From Bradyrhizobium sp. (GTDB lineage: Bacteria > Pseudomonadota > Alphaproteobacteria > Rhizobiales > Xanthobacteraceae), in NCBI RefSeq assembly GCF_004799445.1, contig NZ_SSNA01000181.1, positions 1 to 56,714 of the forward strand: DNA of 56,714 nucleotides, in the 5' to 3' direction. The position numbers were made by a program, and so were the translations under genes. The stretch's first letter is position 1. Every line of letters starts with the position of its first letter. The notes below the pieces were generated by a model. It was not told the origin of the DNA. It did not search any database and saw only the letters and a list, made by a program, of their open reading frames with translations. Below, piece by piece: positions 42,343 through 50,927 of this stretch.

Positions 42343-44030
42343 CTGGTCCTGCCTGCGGCATCCGTGTTGATGTCGCTGCGTTTGAGCAAATAGTCGAGGC
42401 CGCCGATGCGATACCAGCGGTATCCGTAGCCTTCCAGCATCAGCCTGTGGCGGCCGCCTTCGTCGGCATGGCTGTGGTCTTCGGTCAGTAGATTGACCAG
42501 AAGCTTTCCGGCCTCGCCCGGAAGACCGGACGCAAATGCGATTTCGCGCGGCTTCTCGTCGAAATTGTGCACGAACAGGACCGAGTTGTTGCGCCAGTCG
42601 TAGCGAAGGACCAACACCGCCGGATCACGCACCGATATCACCTTGAAGTCGCCCCAGCCGACTTCCGGAACCTCTTTGCGCATCCGAACGATTCGTTCGG
42701 TCCAGTTCAGCATTGAGTTCGGGTCGCGTCTCTGTTTGGCGGCGTTGACGTGTTCGTAGCCGTAGGGTCCCTTGTCGATCACGGGTGAGCAAGGCCGGTC
42801 GCTTTCGGTGAAGCCGGCATGCGGCTCCGTCGACCACTGCATCGGCGTTCGGGCGCAATTTCGCTCGGGCAGGTCGAGATTGTCGCCCATCGCGATTTCA
42901 TCGCCATAGCGGATCACCGGCGTCCCCGGAAGCGTACACATCAGGCTGTAGGCCAATTCCAGCCGCCGCCTGTCACCGCCCAGCATAGGTGCCAGCCGGC
43001 GGCGAATGCCGCGGTCGTAGAGCTGCATGTTCTTGTCGGGGCCAAACGCCTTGAACACGGTCGCGCGCTGCGCCTTGGTGAGGCGGCCGAGGTCGAGTTC
43101 GTCATGGTTGCGCAGGAATAATCCCCACTGCGCGGTCGCAGGCCGCGGCCTGGTCGCCGTCAGCGATTTCGCCAGCGGCCTCGTATCGGCAGAAGCCAGT
43201 GCGTAGAACAGATGCTGATTGACTTGGAAATTGAACATCATGTGCATGCGGTCGCCGTCGCGTCCGAAATACTCCATGTCGGTTTCCGGCAGCACATTGG
43301 CCTCGGCAAGGATGATTGCGTCGCCCTGCCGCCACTGCAGGAATTCGCGGAACGAGCGGAGCATGTCGTATTGTTCGACCGGTTTGCGTACCTTGGCGCC
43401 CTTAGTGGCGATCACGAACGGTACCGCATCCATGCGAAAGCCGGAGACGCCGAGCTGAATCCAGAAGCCCATGATCTTCAGGATTTCGGCCTGCACATGC
43501 GGGTTCGAGGTATTCAGATCGGGTTGGAAGTCGTAAAAGCGATGGAAATACCAGGCACCGGCTTCCTTATCGCGTGTCCAGGTGGATTTCTGCACGCCGG
43601 GAAATACCATGCCGGTGTTGGCGTTGGCCGGCCGCTTGTCGGACCACACATACCAGTCGCGATAGGGTGAATCCTTGGAACGTCGCGCGTCGCGAAACCA
43701 GCCATGCTGATCCGAGGTGTGGTTGACCACGAGATCGATGATCACGCGGATGCCGCGCTGCCGGCAGCCATGAGTGAATTCGACGAAGTCGCCCAGCGTG
43801 CCGTACCGCGAGTCGACGCCGTAATAATCCGAGATGTCGTAGCCGTCGTCCTTGCCGGGAGACGGCTGGAACGGCATCAGCCAGATTGCCGTAATGCCGA
43901 GCCCGTTCAGGTAATCCAGACGGCGCAACAGGCCGCTGAAATCACCAATGCCGTCGCCGTTGGCATCCATGTAGGTGCCGACCGACAGGCAATAGATCAC
44001 GGCGTTCTTGTACCAAAGATCATCGATCAA
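42330..44030 (-). CDS. GH13 trehalose synthase-like enzyme
   Basis: A 566-residue GH13 enzyme. WYKNAVIYCLSVGTYMDANGDGIGDF, LVVNHTSDQHGWF, the nucleophile in GFRMDAVPF (D201), acid/base Glu in ILAEANVL (E243) and the stabilising Asp in LRNHDELDL (D310) are present. The sequence PFQPSPGKDDGYDISDYYGVD and the RNHDE motif resemble trehalose synthase (maltose/trehalose interconversion), but the maltokinase fusion seen in some homologues is absent. An alternative is a maltose/trehalose hydrolase. I chose TTG 44030, preceded by GGGGG; a TTG at 44042 is equally close. It follows the glucokinase gene on the same strand after about 160 bases. Confidence 0.82.
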   Translation of the reverse strand: MIDDLWYKNAVIYCLSVGTYMDANGDGIGDFSGLLRRLDYLNGLGITAIWLMPFQPSPGKDDGYDISDYYGVDSRYGTLGDFVEFTHGCRQRGIRVIIDLVVNHTSDQHGWFRDARRSKDSPYRDWYVWSDKRPANANTGMVFPGVQKSTWTRDKEAGAWYFHRFYDFQPDLNTSNPHVQAEILKIMGFWIQLGVSGFRMDAVPFVIATKGAKVRKPVEQYDMLRSFREFLQWRQGDAIILAEANVLPETDMEYFGRDGDRMHMMFNFQVNQHLFYALASADTRPLAKSLTATRPRPATAQWGLFLRNHDELDLGRLTKAQRATVFKAFGPDKNMQLYDRGIRRRLAPMLGGDRRRLELAYSLMCTLPGTPVIRYGDEIAMGDNLDLPERNCARTPMQWSTEPHAGFTESDRPCSPVIDKGPYGYEHVNAAKQRRDPNSMLNWTERIVRMRKEVPEVGWGDFKVISVRDPAVLVLRYDWRNNSVLFVHNFDEKPREIAFASGLPGEAGKLLVNLLTEDHSHADEGGRHRLMLEGYGYRWYRIGGLDYLLKRSDINTDAAGRTSHPA

Positions 44031-44189
44031 GGTGGCCCCCAACGGTCCGCGATCTCATCTCAGCGGGCACTGGATAAGCGGTGAGAGGCTCTCAGGTTCC
44101 GGTGAAACCCGGGCAACAGAAGCAATCTGATGGGCTGGGAGTCTGGCTCAAAATGCAGCCAATGAAATGGGGCGTCATGTCGAAGGTCG

Positions 44190-44870
44190 TCATGCCCGGC
44201 CTCCGCTGTGGATCGGTGGGTGCGCGCCGGTCCACATGCGAAATCCGCCGATAAAGGCGTAGGCATTGTTGCCGGCCCGGCATCCTTTCGGCAGCTTGTG
44301 CAGGTGCATGAGATTTCCGCCGCCGATGACGACATCCTCGGGTTCGGTGGCCGCGACCAATCGTTCGATCACATCCTTGACGAGCTTGCGCCAGCGCTTT
44401 TTGCCGGCGCGTTCGAGACCCTTCTCGCCAACGCAGTCTTCGTAGGTGCCCTTCTTGTAGGGCAAATGGCCGAGCTCCATCGGTTCGACAATGCCGTTCA
44501 CGATCATCGCAGAGCCGAGTCCCGTTCCCAATCCCAGGAACAGCATCCTTCCGCCCCGATAGCTGCCGAGAGCCTGCATCGCCGCATCGTTGACCACCTT
44601 TACCGGCAGGCCGAATGCCGAAGCAAAATCGAATCCGGTCCAGCCAGCTCCGAGATTGCGAGGCTCGGCGACGGGACGGCCGTGGAGAACCGGTCCGGGA
44701 AAGCCGACCGAGACCACGTCGTAAGCCCAATCCTTGGCAAGTTTCTTGACGTCGCCGACCATTTGCCGGGCCGTCATTTTTGGCCCGGAAACGATCTCCC
44801 GCTGCTGCCTCTGGCCGGTGGCCAGTATTTTGACGTGAGTCCCTCCGACATCGACGGTCAGGATTTTCAT
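44190..44870 (-). CDS. ROK-family, polyphosphate glucokinase-like kinase
   Basis: A 226-residue kinase of the ROK superfamily. The ATP/phosphate motif MKILTVDVGGTHVKI opens it, the sugar-binding VNDAAMQALG lies near residue 93, and FLGLGTGLGSAMIVNGIVEPMELGHLPY contains the catalytic region. The short length and the LGTGLGSA...ELGH pattern resemble polyphosphate/ATP-dependent glucokinases. It would phosphorylate glucose released by the neighbouring GH13 enzymes. It is upstream of the TreS-like gene on the same strand, which supports a joint sugar-storage role. Confidence 0.82.
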   Translation of the reverse strand: MKILTVDVGGTHVKILATGQRQQREIVSGPKMTARQMVGDVKKLAKDWAYDVVSVGFPGPVLHGRPVAEPRNLGAGWTGFDFASAFGLPVKVVNDAAMQALGSYRGGRMLFLGLGTGLGSAMIVNGIVEPMELGHLPYKKGTYEDCVGEKGLERAGKKRWRKLVKDVIERLVAATEPEDVVIGGGNLMHLHKLPKGCRAGNNAYAFIGGFRMWTGAHPPIHSGGRA

Positions 44871-45211
44871 GCACGAAGCTCGCTATCGGTCATCTGCATT
44901 GGCGGCAACTTGTGGGATCAAGTTTCAGGCTGCATCAAACCACCGCCTGAGGACGAAGCTCACAACGTCTGCCATTGTCGAGGAACCTGCAGAAATTGAA
45001 AAAGTTCCGTCTGTGGAACAGCCACTGGACGGGTCAACAAGGCCGACCACCGGCCTTTTCCAAATCGTCTATTTTGTCGATGGCGGCCTGGCTTGCTGCA
45101 CCAAAATTAGCGGCTGTTGACGCCGTTGTTCAAAGGCATGCCTGGCTGCCCGAGCGCCTCTGGTGCAAAGTGGACATGGCGAGGTGTCGTTTGATCGGTA
45201 ACAAGTGCAGA
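44871..45211. other. Intergenic region, 341 bases
   Basis: No credible gene. Contains a short hairpin, AAGGCCG and CGGCCTT around five bases (45039-45057), followed by only four T, a weak terminator at best. TTGATC and GATCAA (45191-45196, 45210-45215) are inverted around 13 bases just beyond the stop codon of the small gene at 45212. Both are possible but unproven transcript ends. Confidence 0.4.
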
Positions 45212-45448
45212 TCAAGGCATAACGAGGGTTATGACACCGTCGTCGACGACCCTGCTGTTGATCCCGTCGCGGGCCATCGACTCGATGATAGACCATTTCT
45301 GCCGAAAGAGAGCCGACGCTTCGTGTATGTTTGACGCGTCCACCCTTACACAACAGGCCCGCCGTCCACTCTGGTTCGCTATCTGAAAGAAGAAGGTGTA
45401 GCCAGTCGACTCCCCGTCGCCATTAATCGGCGTTCGTTCTTGTCGCAT
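45212..45448 (-). CDS. Small hypothetical protein, 78 residues
   Basis: A short gene with a strong ribosome site (AGGGGA, then six bases to ATG). The protein has a Tyr/Phe-rich segment GYTFFFQIANQSGRRACCV and a C-terminal MARDGINSRVVDDGVITLVMP. I do not recognise the family and see no membrane segment or signal peptide. The composition and start quality make it a plausible real gene, standing alone between gaps of about 340 and 210 bases. Confidence 0.55.
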   Translation of the reverse strand: MRQERTPINGDGESTGYTFFFQIANQSGRRACCVRVDASNIHEASALFRQKWSIIESMARDGINSRVVDDGVITLVMP

Positions 45449-45656
45449 TCAGTATCCCCTGGGATTTGCGTCGAACAGGAGCAGACTGCATTTTAAATTT
45501 TGATCTTCGTGCGGCGCGATTGTGACGCCGAAAAAATTAGATCGCAGTGTTGTAAAAATCCGACACTTGGAACGGAAGCCGCGTAGCAGCGGAAAAAACG
45601 ACATCGATTGGCTGCACGGCAGGAGAGACGTTGCTTTCCGCGGTCAAAGACGTCCG

Positions 45657-46544
45657 CTAGGTCGCATCCAGCGTGTGAACCCAGGCCTCGGGATAGAGCG
45701 CGTAGGCGTCGCCCCGCCGTCGAAGCCGCGAGAATGCCGGGAAATGCAGGTGCATTCCGGCGATCAGCACACCGTCAGCGCAGACCCGGTCGAACATGCG
45801 TTTGCGCGAAGCCGCAGCCGCGGCGAGATCGGTATCGAACGCCATGCCGGCTTCGGGAAACGCGGTCTGCACCTCCGGCACGTGCACCGTGTCGCCCCAG
45901 ATCATCAGCTGATCGTTGCCCGATGCGATGAGATAGGCGGTGTGGCCCGGGGTATGCCCCGGACTCGGCACCGCGGTCACGCCGGGAAATACCTCGCCCT
46001 GCCGGAATAACCGCGTGCGGCTCTTGTAGGGCGCGACCTGTTCGCGGCCCGCAAGGAAATAGAGCTTTCTCGATCGCTCATCGACCTTCGCCATCGCGCC
46101 ATCGTCGAACCAGTGCGCCGGTTCGTTCTCGTGCATGACCAGTTCGGCGTTCGGAAAGAACAGTTGGCCGTTCGTCATGTCGGTCAGGCCGGCGGAGTGA
46201 TCGGGATGCATGTGAGTGAGCAGCACCGTGTCGATCGACTTCGGATCGATGCCGGCGGCCGCGAGGTTGCGCTGAACGAAGCCGGCGGTAGGCTGGAGAT
46301 AATCGCCGGACCCGGTGTCGACGATCGCCACGCGGCCCTTTGAATGGATCAGGAAGGTATTGACGCTGGTTCGCCGCGCCGGCCGGAACGCATCGCGCAG
46401 CACCTGATGCGCCTGTTCGAGATCGACATTGCGCATCACCTCGAGGTTGCCGTCCAGATAGCCGTCGCTGACGGCCGTGACGACAATATCTCCGATCCTG
46501 CGATGATAGACGCCGGGAATCTGCTGTGCGGGGGGTGGGGTCAT
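45657..46544 (-). CDS. Metallo-beta-lactamase-fold hydrolase
   Basis: A 295-residue cytoplasmic MBL-fold enzyme. The zinc motif is THMHPDHSAGL with H111, H113, D115 and H116. A second histidine motif appears as PSPGHTPGHTAYL, and WGDTVHVPE supplies the bridging Asp. This group includes quorum-quenching lactonases and glyoxalase II-like hydrolases, so ester, lactone or thioester hydrolysis is likely. I start at ATG 46544; a longer frame to 46622 runs into the intergenic space before the hydrolase gene. It is the last gene of the operon that begins with the FAD/Fe-S dehydrogenase. Confidence 0.85.
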   Translation of the reverse strand: MTPPPAQQIPGVYHRRIGDIVVTAVSDGYLDGNLEVMRNVDLEQAHQVLRDAFRPARRTSVNTFLIHSKGRVAIVDTGSGDYLQPTAGFVQRNLAAAGIDPKSIDTVLLTHMHPDHSAGLTDMTNGQLFFPNAELVMHENEPAHWFDDGAMAKVDERSRKLYFLAGREQVAPYKSRTRLFRQGEVFPGVTAVPSPGHTPGHTAYLIASGNDQLMIWGDTVHVPEVQTAFPEAGMAFDTDLAAAAASRKRMFDRVCADGVLIAGMHLHFPAFSRLRRRGDAYALYPEAWVHTLDAT

Positions 46545-46585
46545 GCGGGAAAACCTTGGTCCGATAAAGCGATTGGCAGGTTCGA

Positions 46586-47377
46586 TCAGGCGCCGGCCGT
46601 TCTCAGGAATTCGTCGACGCAATCGTAGATCAGCTCGGGCGTTTGCACCGCCATGTAGTGTCCGGTGCGCAGTTCGATGTAGCGAGCGCCGGGGATGGCT
46701 TTGGCCACGCTTTCAGCCAGCGGCGGCGGGCGCACGCGATCGAATCCGCCGCCGATCACCAGCACCGGACAACGCAGCCTGGCCAGTTCGCCTTGCATGT
46801 CGAGGCCTGCCAGCATCCGCCAGATCGTGGCATAGCTCAGGGGATCATTGCCGAGCCATCGCGCCCGATATCGCTCAAAGCGCCTGACGTCACCGCGAAG
46901 CTCCGGGGCATAGCCATTGAGCATCGCATCCTCGACGGCGAATGCCATGCCGTTGGCCTCGATCTTTGCGACGCGCTCAAGCGCCGCGGCGCGTCGATCC
47001 GGCGCGACGGCGGTAGCCGGGCTGCCGACCGCGACGGCGCTGGTGCGCTCAGGGTACCGGGCGGCGAAATGAAGGGCGATCGCACCGCCGACGGCGATAC
47101 CCGCAAGCGCCACCTGGCCGGCGATCCCGAGCGCATCGAGCAGCGCGGCGATATCGTCGGCCATCGTGTCGATGCCAAGCTCGCCACGCACCTTCTGCGA
47201 CAGTCCAGCCCCGCGGGTGTCATAGCGCAATACGCGGCGAGAACCCGCGAACCGTGGCGCGATGTCGTCCCAGCTTTCGAGCGTGCCGCCCATTTCGTGC
47301 ACCAGCACCAGCGTGCGGTCACCGTTGCCGCTGAGCTCGTAGCGTAGCCCGACGCCTCCCAGTTCAACGAAATCCAT
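46586..47377 (-). CDS. Alpha/beta hydrolase-fold protein lacking the nucleophile
   Basis: A 263-residue alpha/beta hydrolase of the 3-oxoadipate enol-lactonase-like group, with the oxyanion segment VHEMGGTLESW and a standard cap region. The nucleophile elbow reads AGIAVGGAIA: the Ser of G-x-S-x-G is replaced by A95. The Asp (GGGFDRVRPP) and His (TGHYMAV) of the triad remain. It may be a binding protein, or use other chemistry such as metal-free decarboxylation or a lyase reaction; it may also be inactive. The ATG at 47377 has GGGAACAAAG upstream. It sits between a GlcG-like gene and the MBL gene on one operon. Confidence 0.82.
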   Translation of the reverse strand: MDFVELGGVGLRYELSGNGDRTLVLVHEMGGTLESWDDIAPRFAGSRRVLRYDTRGAGLSQKVRGELGIDTMADDIAALLDALGIAGQVALAGIAVGGAIALHFAARYPERTSAVAVGSPATAVAPDRRAAALERVAKIEANGMAFAVEDAMLNGYAPELRGDVRRFERYRARWLGNDPLSYATIWRMLAGLDMQGELARLRCPVLVIGGGFDRVRPPPLAESVAKAIPGARYIELRTGHYMAVQTPELIYDCVDEFLRTAGA

Positions 47378-47399
47378 TCTTTGTTCCCGGTTTCTTTGA

Positions 47400-47828
47400 C
47401 TACCCCGGATTGGCCTTCAATCCCGCCGCCTCGATGCCGGCGATGGCGCAGATCTCGTCATTGTCGGAGGTGTCGCCGCTGACGCCGACCGCGCCGAGCA
47501 GTACGCCGTCCTTCTGGATCAGCACGCCGCCGGGCACCGGCACCAGACGTCCCTGCGCCAGTGTGTTTACCGCGCTGACGAAATAGGCCTGTTCCTGCGC
47601 CCGCTGGAACAGCGCGCGCGAACCCATGCCCATCGCCAGCGCGCCATAGGCCTTGCCATGGGCGATCTCGCTGCGCATCAGGCTGGTGCCGTCCTGGGCC
47701 GCGGTGGCTTTGACGCAGCCGCGCGCGTCGAGAACGGTGATGACCAGCGGCTTCAGTTTTTTCTCGACGGCTTTGGCGAGCGCTACATCGAGAATCTTGC
47801 GGGCGACGTCGAGGGTTAGTTCAGCCAT
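47400..47828 (-). CDS. GlcG/HbpS-family protein
   Basis: A 142-residue protein of the GlcG/HbpS (heme-binding or corrinoid-associated DUF336) family: ELTLDVARKILDVALAKAVEKKLKPLVITVLDARGCVKA and a C-terminal GAVGVSGDTSDNDEICAIAGIEAAG. GlcG is part of glycolate oxidation loci in Escherichia coli and its role is unclear. The gene overlaps the end of the dehydrogenase by eight bases and has AAGGAACC as ribosome site, so both are translated from one transcript. Its presence supports a glycolate-type 2-hydroxyacid role for the operon. Confidence 0.87.
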   Translation of the reverse strand: MAELTLDVARKILDVALAKAVEKKLKPLVITVLDARGCVKATAAQDGTSLMRSEIAHGKAYGALAMGMGSRALFQRAQEQAYFVSAVNTLAQGRLVPVPGGVLIQKDGVLLGAVGVSGDTSDNDEICAIAGIEAAGLKANPG

Positions 47829-50805
47829 GGACAGGTTCCTTTTTGATGGGGGAGGGATAAGGGTTTGAGCGCGCGCTGTCGAGGCTCATCGCCAGCGCGC
47901 GGGCGACGTGAATGGCGGCACGGTTGGTGCCGTCCTTGATCTGGTGCCGGCACGACGTGCCGTCGGCGATCACCAGCGCGCTCGCATCGGCGCCGCGCAC
48001 GGCAGGCAACAGCGAGAGTTCGGCCATCTCCATCGAGGTCCGGTAGGTGTCGGCGCCGTAGCCGAACGCGCCGGCCATGCCGCAGCAGCTCGATTCGATG
48101 GTTTCGACCTGCAGTTCCGGAATCAGCCGAAGCGCCTGCTCGACCGATTTGAACGCGCCGAAGGATTTCTGATGGCAATGGCCGTGCACCAGCGCCTGGC
48201 CGGCGATCGGGCCGAGCGACAGCCGCAAGTGGCCCGCGCCGGCCTCGCGGACCAGAAACTCCTCGAACATCAGCGCCTGCGCGCTGACGCTCTTCGCGGT
48301 TTCGTCGGAACGCAGCGACAACAATTCGTCGCGAAGCGTCAGCAGGCAGCTCGGCTCCAGACCGACGATGGGAACGCCGCGCGCGGCGAATGGCGCATAG
48401 GTCGCAACCAGCCGGTCGAGTTCGGTGCGGGCGTGATCGACCAGGCCCGCCGAGAGAAACGTCCGCCCGCAGCACAGCGGCCGGCCAGCGTCGGCGGGCC
48501 TTGGAAGGTGGACGCGATAGCCGCCGGCGACCAGCACGCGCAGCGCGGCGTCGAGGTTTTCACGCTCGTAAGCGCGGTTGAAGGTGTCGGCGAACAGCAC
48601 GACCTCGCGTCCGTCGGCGGGGCCGAAGACTTCGCTCGCGGGCTCGAAAATATCCCGCCGCCATTCCGGCAATGCGCGCTGCGCGCTGATGCCGGCGACG
48701 CGCTCGAGCATCTTACGCAGCAACGGGCTGTTGTTGCGCCAATTGGCGAGCGGGGCGAGGCGCGCCAACAACGGCGCATAGCGCGGCAGAAAACCCACCA
48801 GCCGGTCGCGCAACGAAAGCCCGTGTTTCGCCCGCCGCGCCGCAAGCACCTCGATCTTCATCTTGGCCATGTCGACGCCGGTCGGGCACTCGTGCCGGCA
48901 GGCCTTGCAGGACACGCAGAGCTTCATGGTGTCCATCATCGCATCGGAGGCAAGCGCGTCCGGTCCGAGCTGGCCGGAGATCGCCAGCCGCAGCGTGTTG
49001 GCGCGGCCGCGCGTGACGTCTTTCTCATTGCGGGTGGCGCGATAGGACGGGCACATCACGCCGCCCTCGAGCTTGCGGCAGGCGCCGTTGTTGTTGCACA
49101 TCTCGACCGCGCCCTGGAACCCGCCGGCGGCGCCGGGATAGGCGGACCAGTCGAGCGCCGTCTTGAACTCGGTGACGCGGTAATCCGGCGGATAACGAAA
49201 CAGCGACCGGTCGTCCATTCTGGGCGCGTCGACGATCTTGCCGGGATTGAGCACCTTGTCCGGGTCGAAGCGCGCCTTGACCTCGCGGAAATCGGCGATG
49301 ATTCTTGAGCCGAACATGGTCTCGTGGAATTCCGATCGCACGATGCCGTCGCCGTGCTCGCCGGAATGCGAGCCCTTGTATTCCCGCACCATCACGAAGG
49401 TTTCTTCGGCGATGGCGCGCATCGCCTTGACGTCCTTATCGAGCTTCAGGTTCAACACCGGGCGCACATGCAGGCAGCCTTCGGAGGCGTGCGCGTACAT
49501 GGTGCCGCGGGTGCCGTGTCTGGCGAAGATGGCGTTGAGCCGCGCGGTGTAATCGGCCAGATGCGGCAGCGGCACCGCGCAATCCTCGACAAAGGAGACC
49601 GGCTTGCCCTGCTGCTTCATCGACATCATGACGTTGAGGCCGGAGGTGCGGAAATCCGATATCGCCGTCTGGGTCGCGGGCTCGACCACATCGACGACCC
49701 CGCCCCATTTGCGTTGCGGATTGCTCCAGGAAAAGCCGAGATCGCCGATCAATTCGGAAAGCTGTTTCAGTTTCTGCAGATTGTCGGCCTGATCCTCTTC
49801 GGCGAATTCGACGATCAGGAGCGCGTCGGGATCGCCGCGCACGGTCGCATCGATCACCGGGCGGAACATCGCAATATCGCGGCCAAGCGCGATCATGGTG
49901 CGATCGACCAGTTCCACCGCGATCGGCCGCAGTTTTACCAGATGCTGGGCGGCGTCCATGGCCTCATAAAAGCTGCCGAAATGGCAGACGCCCAGAACCT
50001 TGTTGCGGATCACCGGCCATAGCTTCAGCTCGACCTGGGTGGTGAAGGCCAGCGTTCCTTCCGAGCCGACCAATAGATGCGCCATGTTGTTGGGCGCGTT
50101 GCGCGGCACCAGCGCATCCAGATTGTAGCCGCCGACCCGGCGCTGCACCTTTGGGAATTTGTCGGCAATCTCAGCCGCCTCGCGCGCGCCGAGCGCCAGC
50201 ATGTCGCGAAACAGGTCGAGGCGACTGTCGCTCGAATTCGATGGTGCAGGATCCCGCGCGACTTCGCCGAAATGCAGCGTGGTCCCGGAGGCGAGCGCCG
50301 CCTCCATCGACAGCGTATTGTCGCGCATGGTGCCGTATCGCAGCGATCGCCCGCCGCAGGAATTGTTGCCGGCCATGCCGCCGATGGTGGCGCGCGAGGC
50401 GGTGGAGACGTCGACCGGAAACCACAGGCCGTGTTTCCTGAGCTGGCGGTTGAGATCGTCGAGCACGATGCCCGGTTCGACCACGCAGGTTCGGCTTTCA
50501 GCGTCGAACGAGATGATGCGGTTGAGATGTTTGGAGAAGTCGATGACGATGCCGTCATTGACGGTCTGCCCGCATTGCGAGGTGCCGCCGCCGCGCGGCG
50601 TGACGGTCCGCCCGGCCTCGCGGGCAATGGCCAGCGCCCGCAGCGCCTCGTCGATGCTGCGCGGCACCACCACGCCTGCCGGCATGATCTGGTAGAACGA
50701 GGCATCGGTGGCGTAGCGGCCGCGATTGAACGGATCGAACAAGACGTCGCCCGTGATTTCGCGCTTCAGCCGCTGTTCAAGCTTTGATGAGCCGCTGTCG
50801 GTCAT
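47821..50805 (-). CDS. FAD and 4Fe-4S 2-hydroxyacid dehydrogenase (fused, YdiJ-like)
   Basis: A 994-residue protein joining a GlcD-type FAD domain with iron-sulfur and CCG domains, similar in architecture to YdiJ and D-lactate/D-2-hydroxyglutarate dehydrogenases. The FAD domain has the VTPRGGGTSQCGQ motif near 68-80 and a C-terminal GTxAFTT-like segment. The Fe-S part has CNNNGACR (about 565) and CVSCKACRHECPTG (about 624-637), which supply one classical 4Fe-4S set plus extra cysteines. Two CCG domains carry LCCGRT and SSCCGMAG. It oxidises a 2-hydroxyacid and passes electrons to the membrane. The start is ATG 50805. It is the first gene of the operon and adjoins the GntR gene, which is transcribed in the same direction upstream. 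Confidence 0.88.
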   Translation of the reverse strand: MTDSGSSKLEQRLKREITGDVLFDPFNRGRYATDASFYQIMPAGVVVPRSIDEALRALAIAREAGRTVTPRGGGTSQCGQTVNDGIVIDFSKHLNRIISFDAESRTCVVEPGIVLDDLNRQLRKHGLWFPVDVSTASRATIGGMAGNNSCGGRSLRYGTMRDNTLSMEAALASGTTLHFGEVARDPAPSNSSDSRLDLFRDMLALGAREAAEIADKFPKVQRRVGGYNLDALVPRNAPNNMAHLLVGSEGTLAFTTQVELKLWPVIRNKVLGVCHFGSFYEAMDAAQHLVKLRPIAVELVDRTMIALGRDIAMFRPVIDATVRGDPDALLIVEFAEEDQADNLQKLKQLSELIGDLGFSWSNPQRKWGGVVDVVEPATQTAISDFRTSGLNVMMSMKQQGKPVSFVEDCAVPLPHLADYTARLNAIFARHGTRGTMYAHASEGCLHVRPVLNLKLDKDVKAMRAIAEETFVMVREYKGSHSGEHGDGIVRSEFHETMFGSRIIADFREVKARFDPDKVLNPGKIVDAPRMDDRSLFRYPPDYRVTEFKTALDWSAYPGAAGGFQGAVEMCNNNGACRKLEGGVMCPSYRATRNEKDVTRGRANTLRLAISGQLGPDALASDAMMDTMKLCVSCKACRHECPTGVDMAKMKIEVLAARRAKHGLSLRDRLVGFLPRYAPLLARLAPLANWRNNSPLLRKMLERVAGISAQRALPEWRRDIFEPASEVFGPADGREVVLFADTFNRAYERENLDAALRVLVAGGYRVHLPRPADAGRPLCCGRTFLSAGLVDHARTELDRLVATYAPFAARGVPIVGLEPSCLLTLRDELLSLRSDETAKSVSAQALMFEEFLVREAGAGHLRLSLGPIAGQALVHGHCHQKSFGAFKSVEQALRLIPELQVETIESSCCGMAGAFGYGADTYRTSMEMAELSLLPAVRGADASALVIADGTSCRHQIKDGTNRAAIHVARALAMSLDSARSNPYPSPIKKEPVHG

Positions 50806-50927
50806 TCCATCCCACCTGCCGGCAAACATGGTCCTTCTCGTATTTGGCCGAGTGATAAATGCAATCCGCCAGGCTCGCTTTTCTGATTTGAATGCAAAAA
50901 TTCGGATTGGGCCTGCTGACGAGGCTA

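Noticed and set aside
45039..45057. AAGGCCG/CGGCCTT hairpin as a terminator
   Set aside because: Only four T follow and no plus-strand gene ends nearby.
44869..45120. An 83-codon plus-strand frame starting opposite the glucokinase start
   Set aside because: No ribosome site, no domain, and it overlaps the glucokinase start; too weak to call.
45191..45215. TTGATC...GATCAA as an FNR/FixK box
   Set aside because: FNR/FixK boxes have four bases between TTGAT and ATCAA; here the spacer is far longer and the site lies behind a gene.
47908..49308. A 466-codon plus-strand frame inside the dehydrogenase gene
   Set aside because: Antisense shadow of the FAD/Fe-S protein; no domain similarity.
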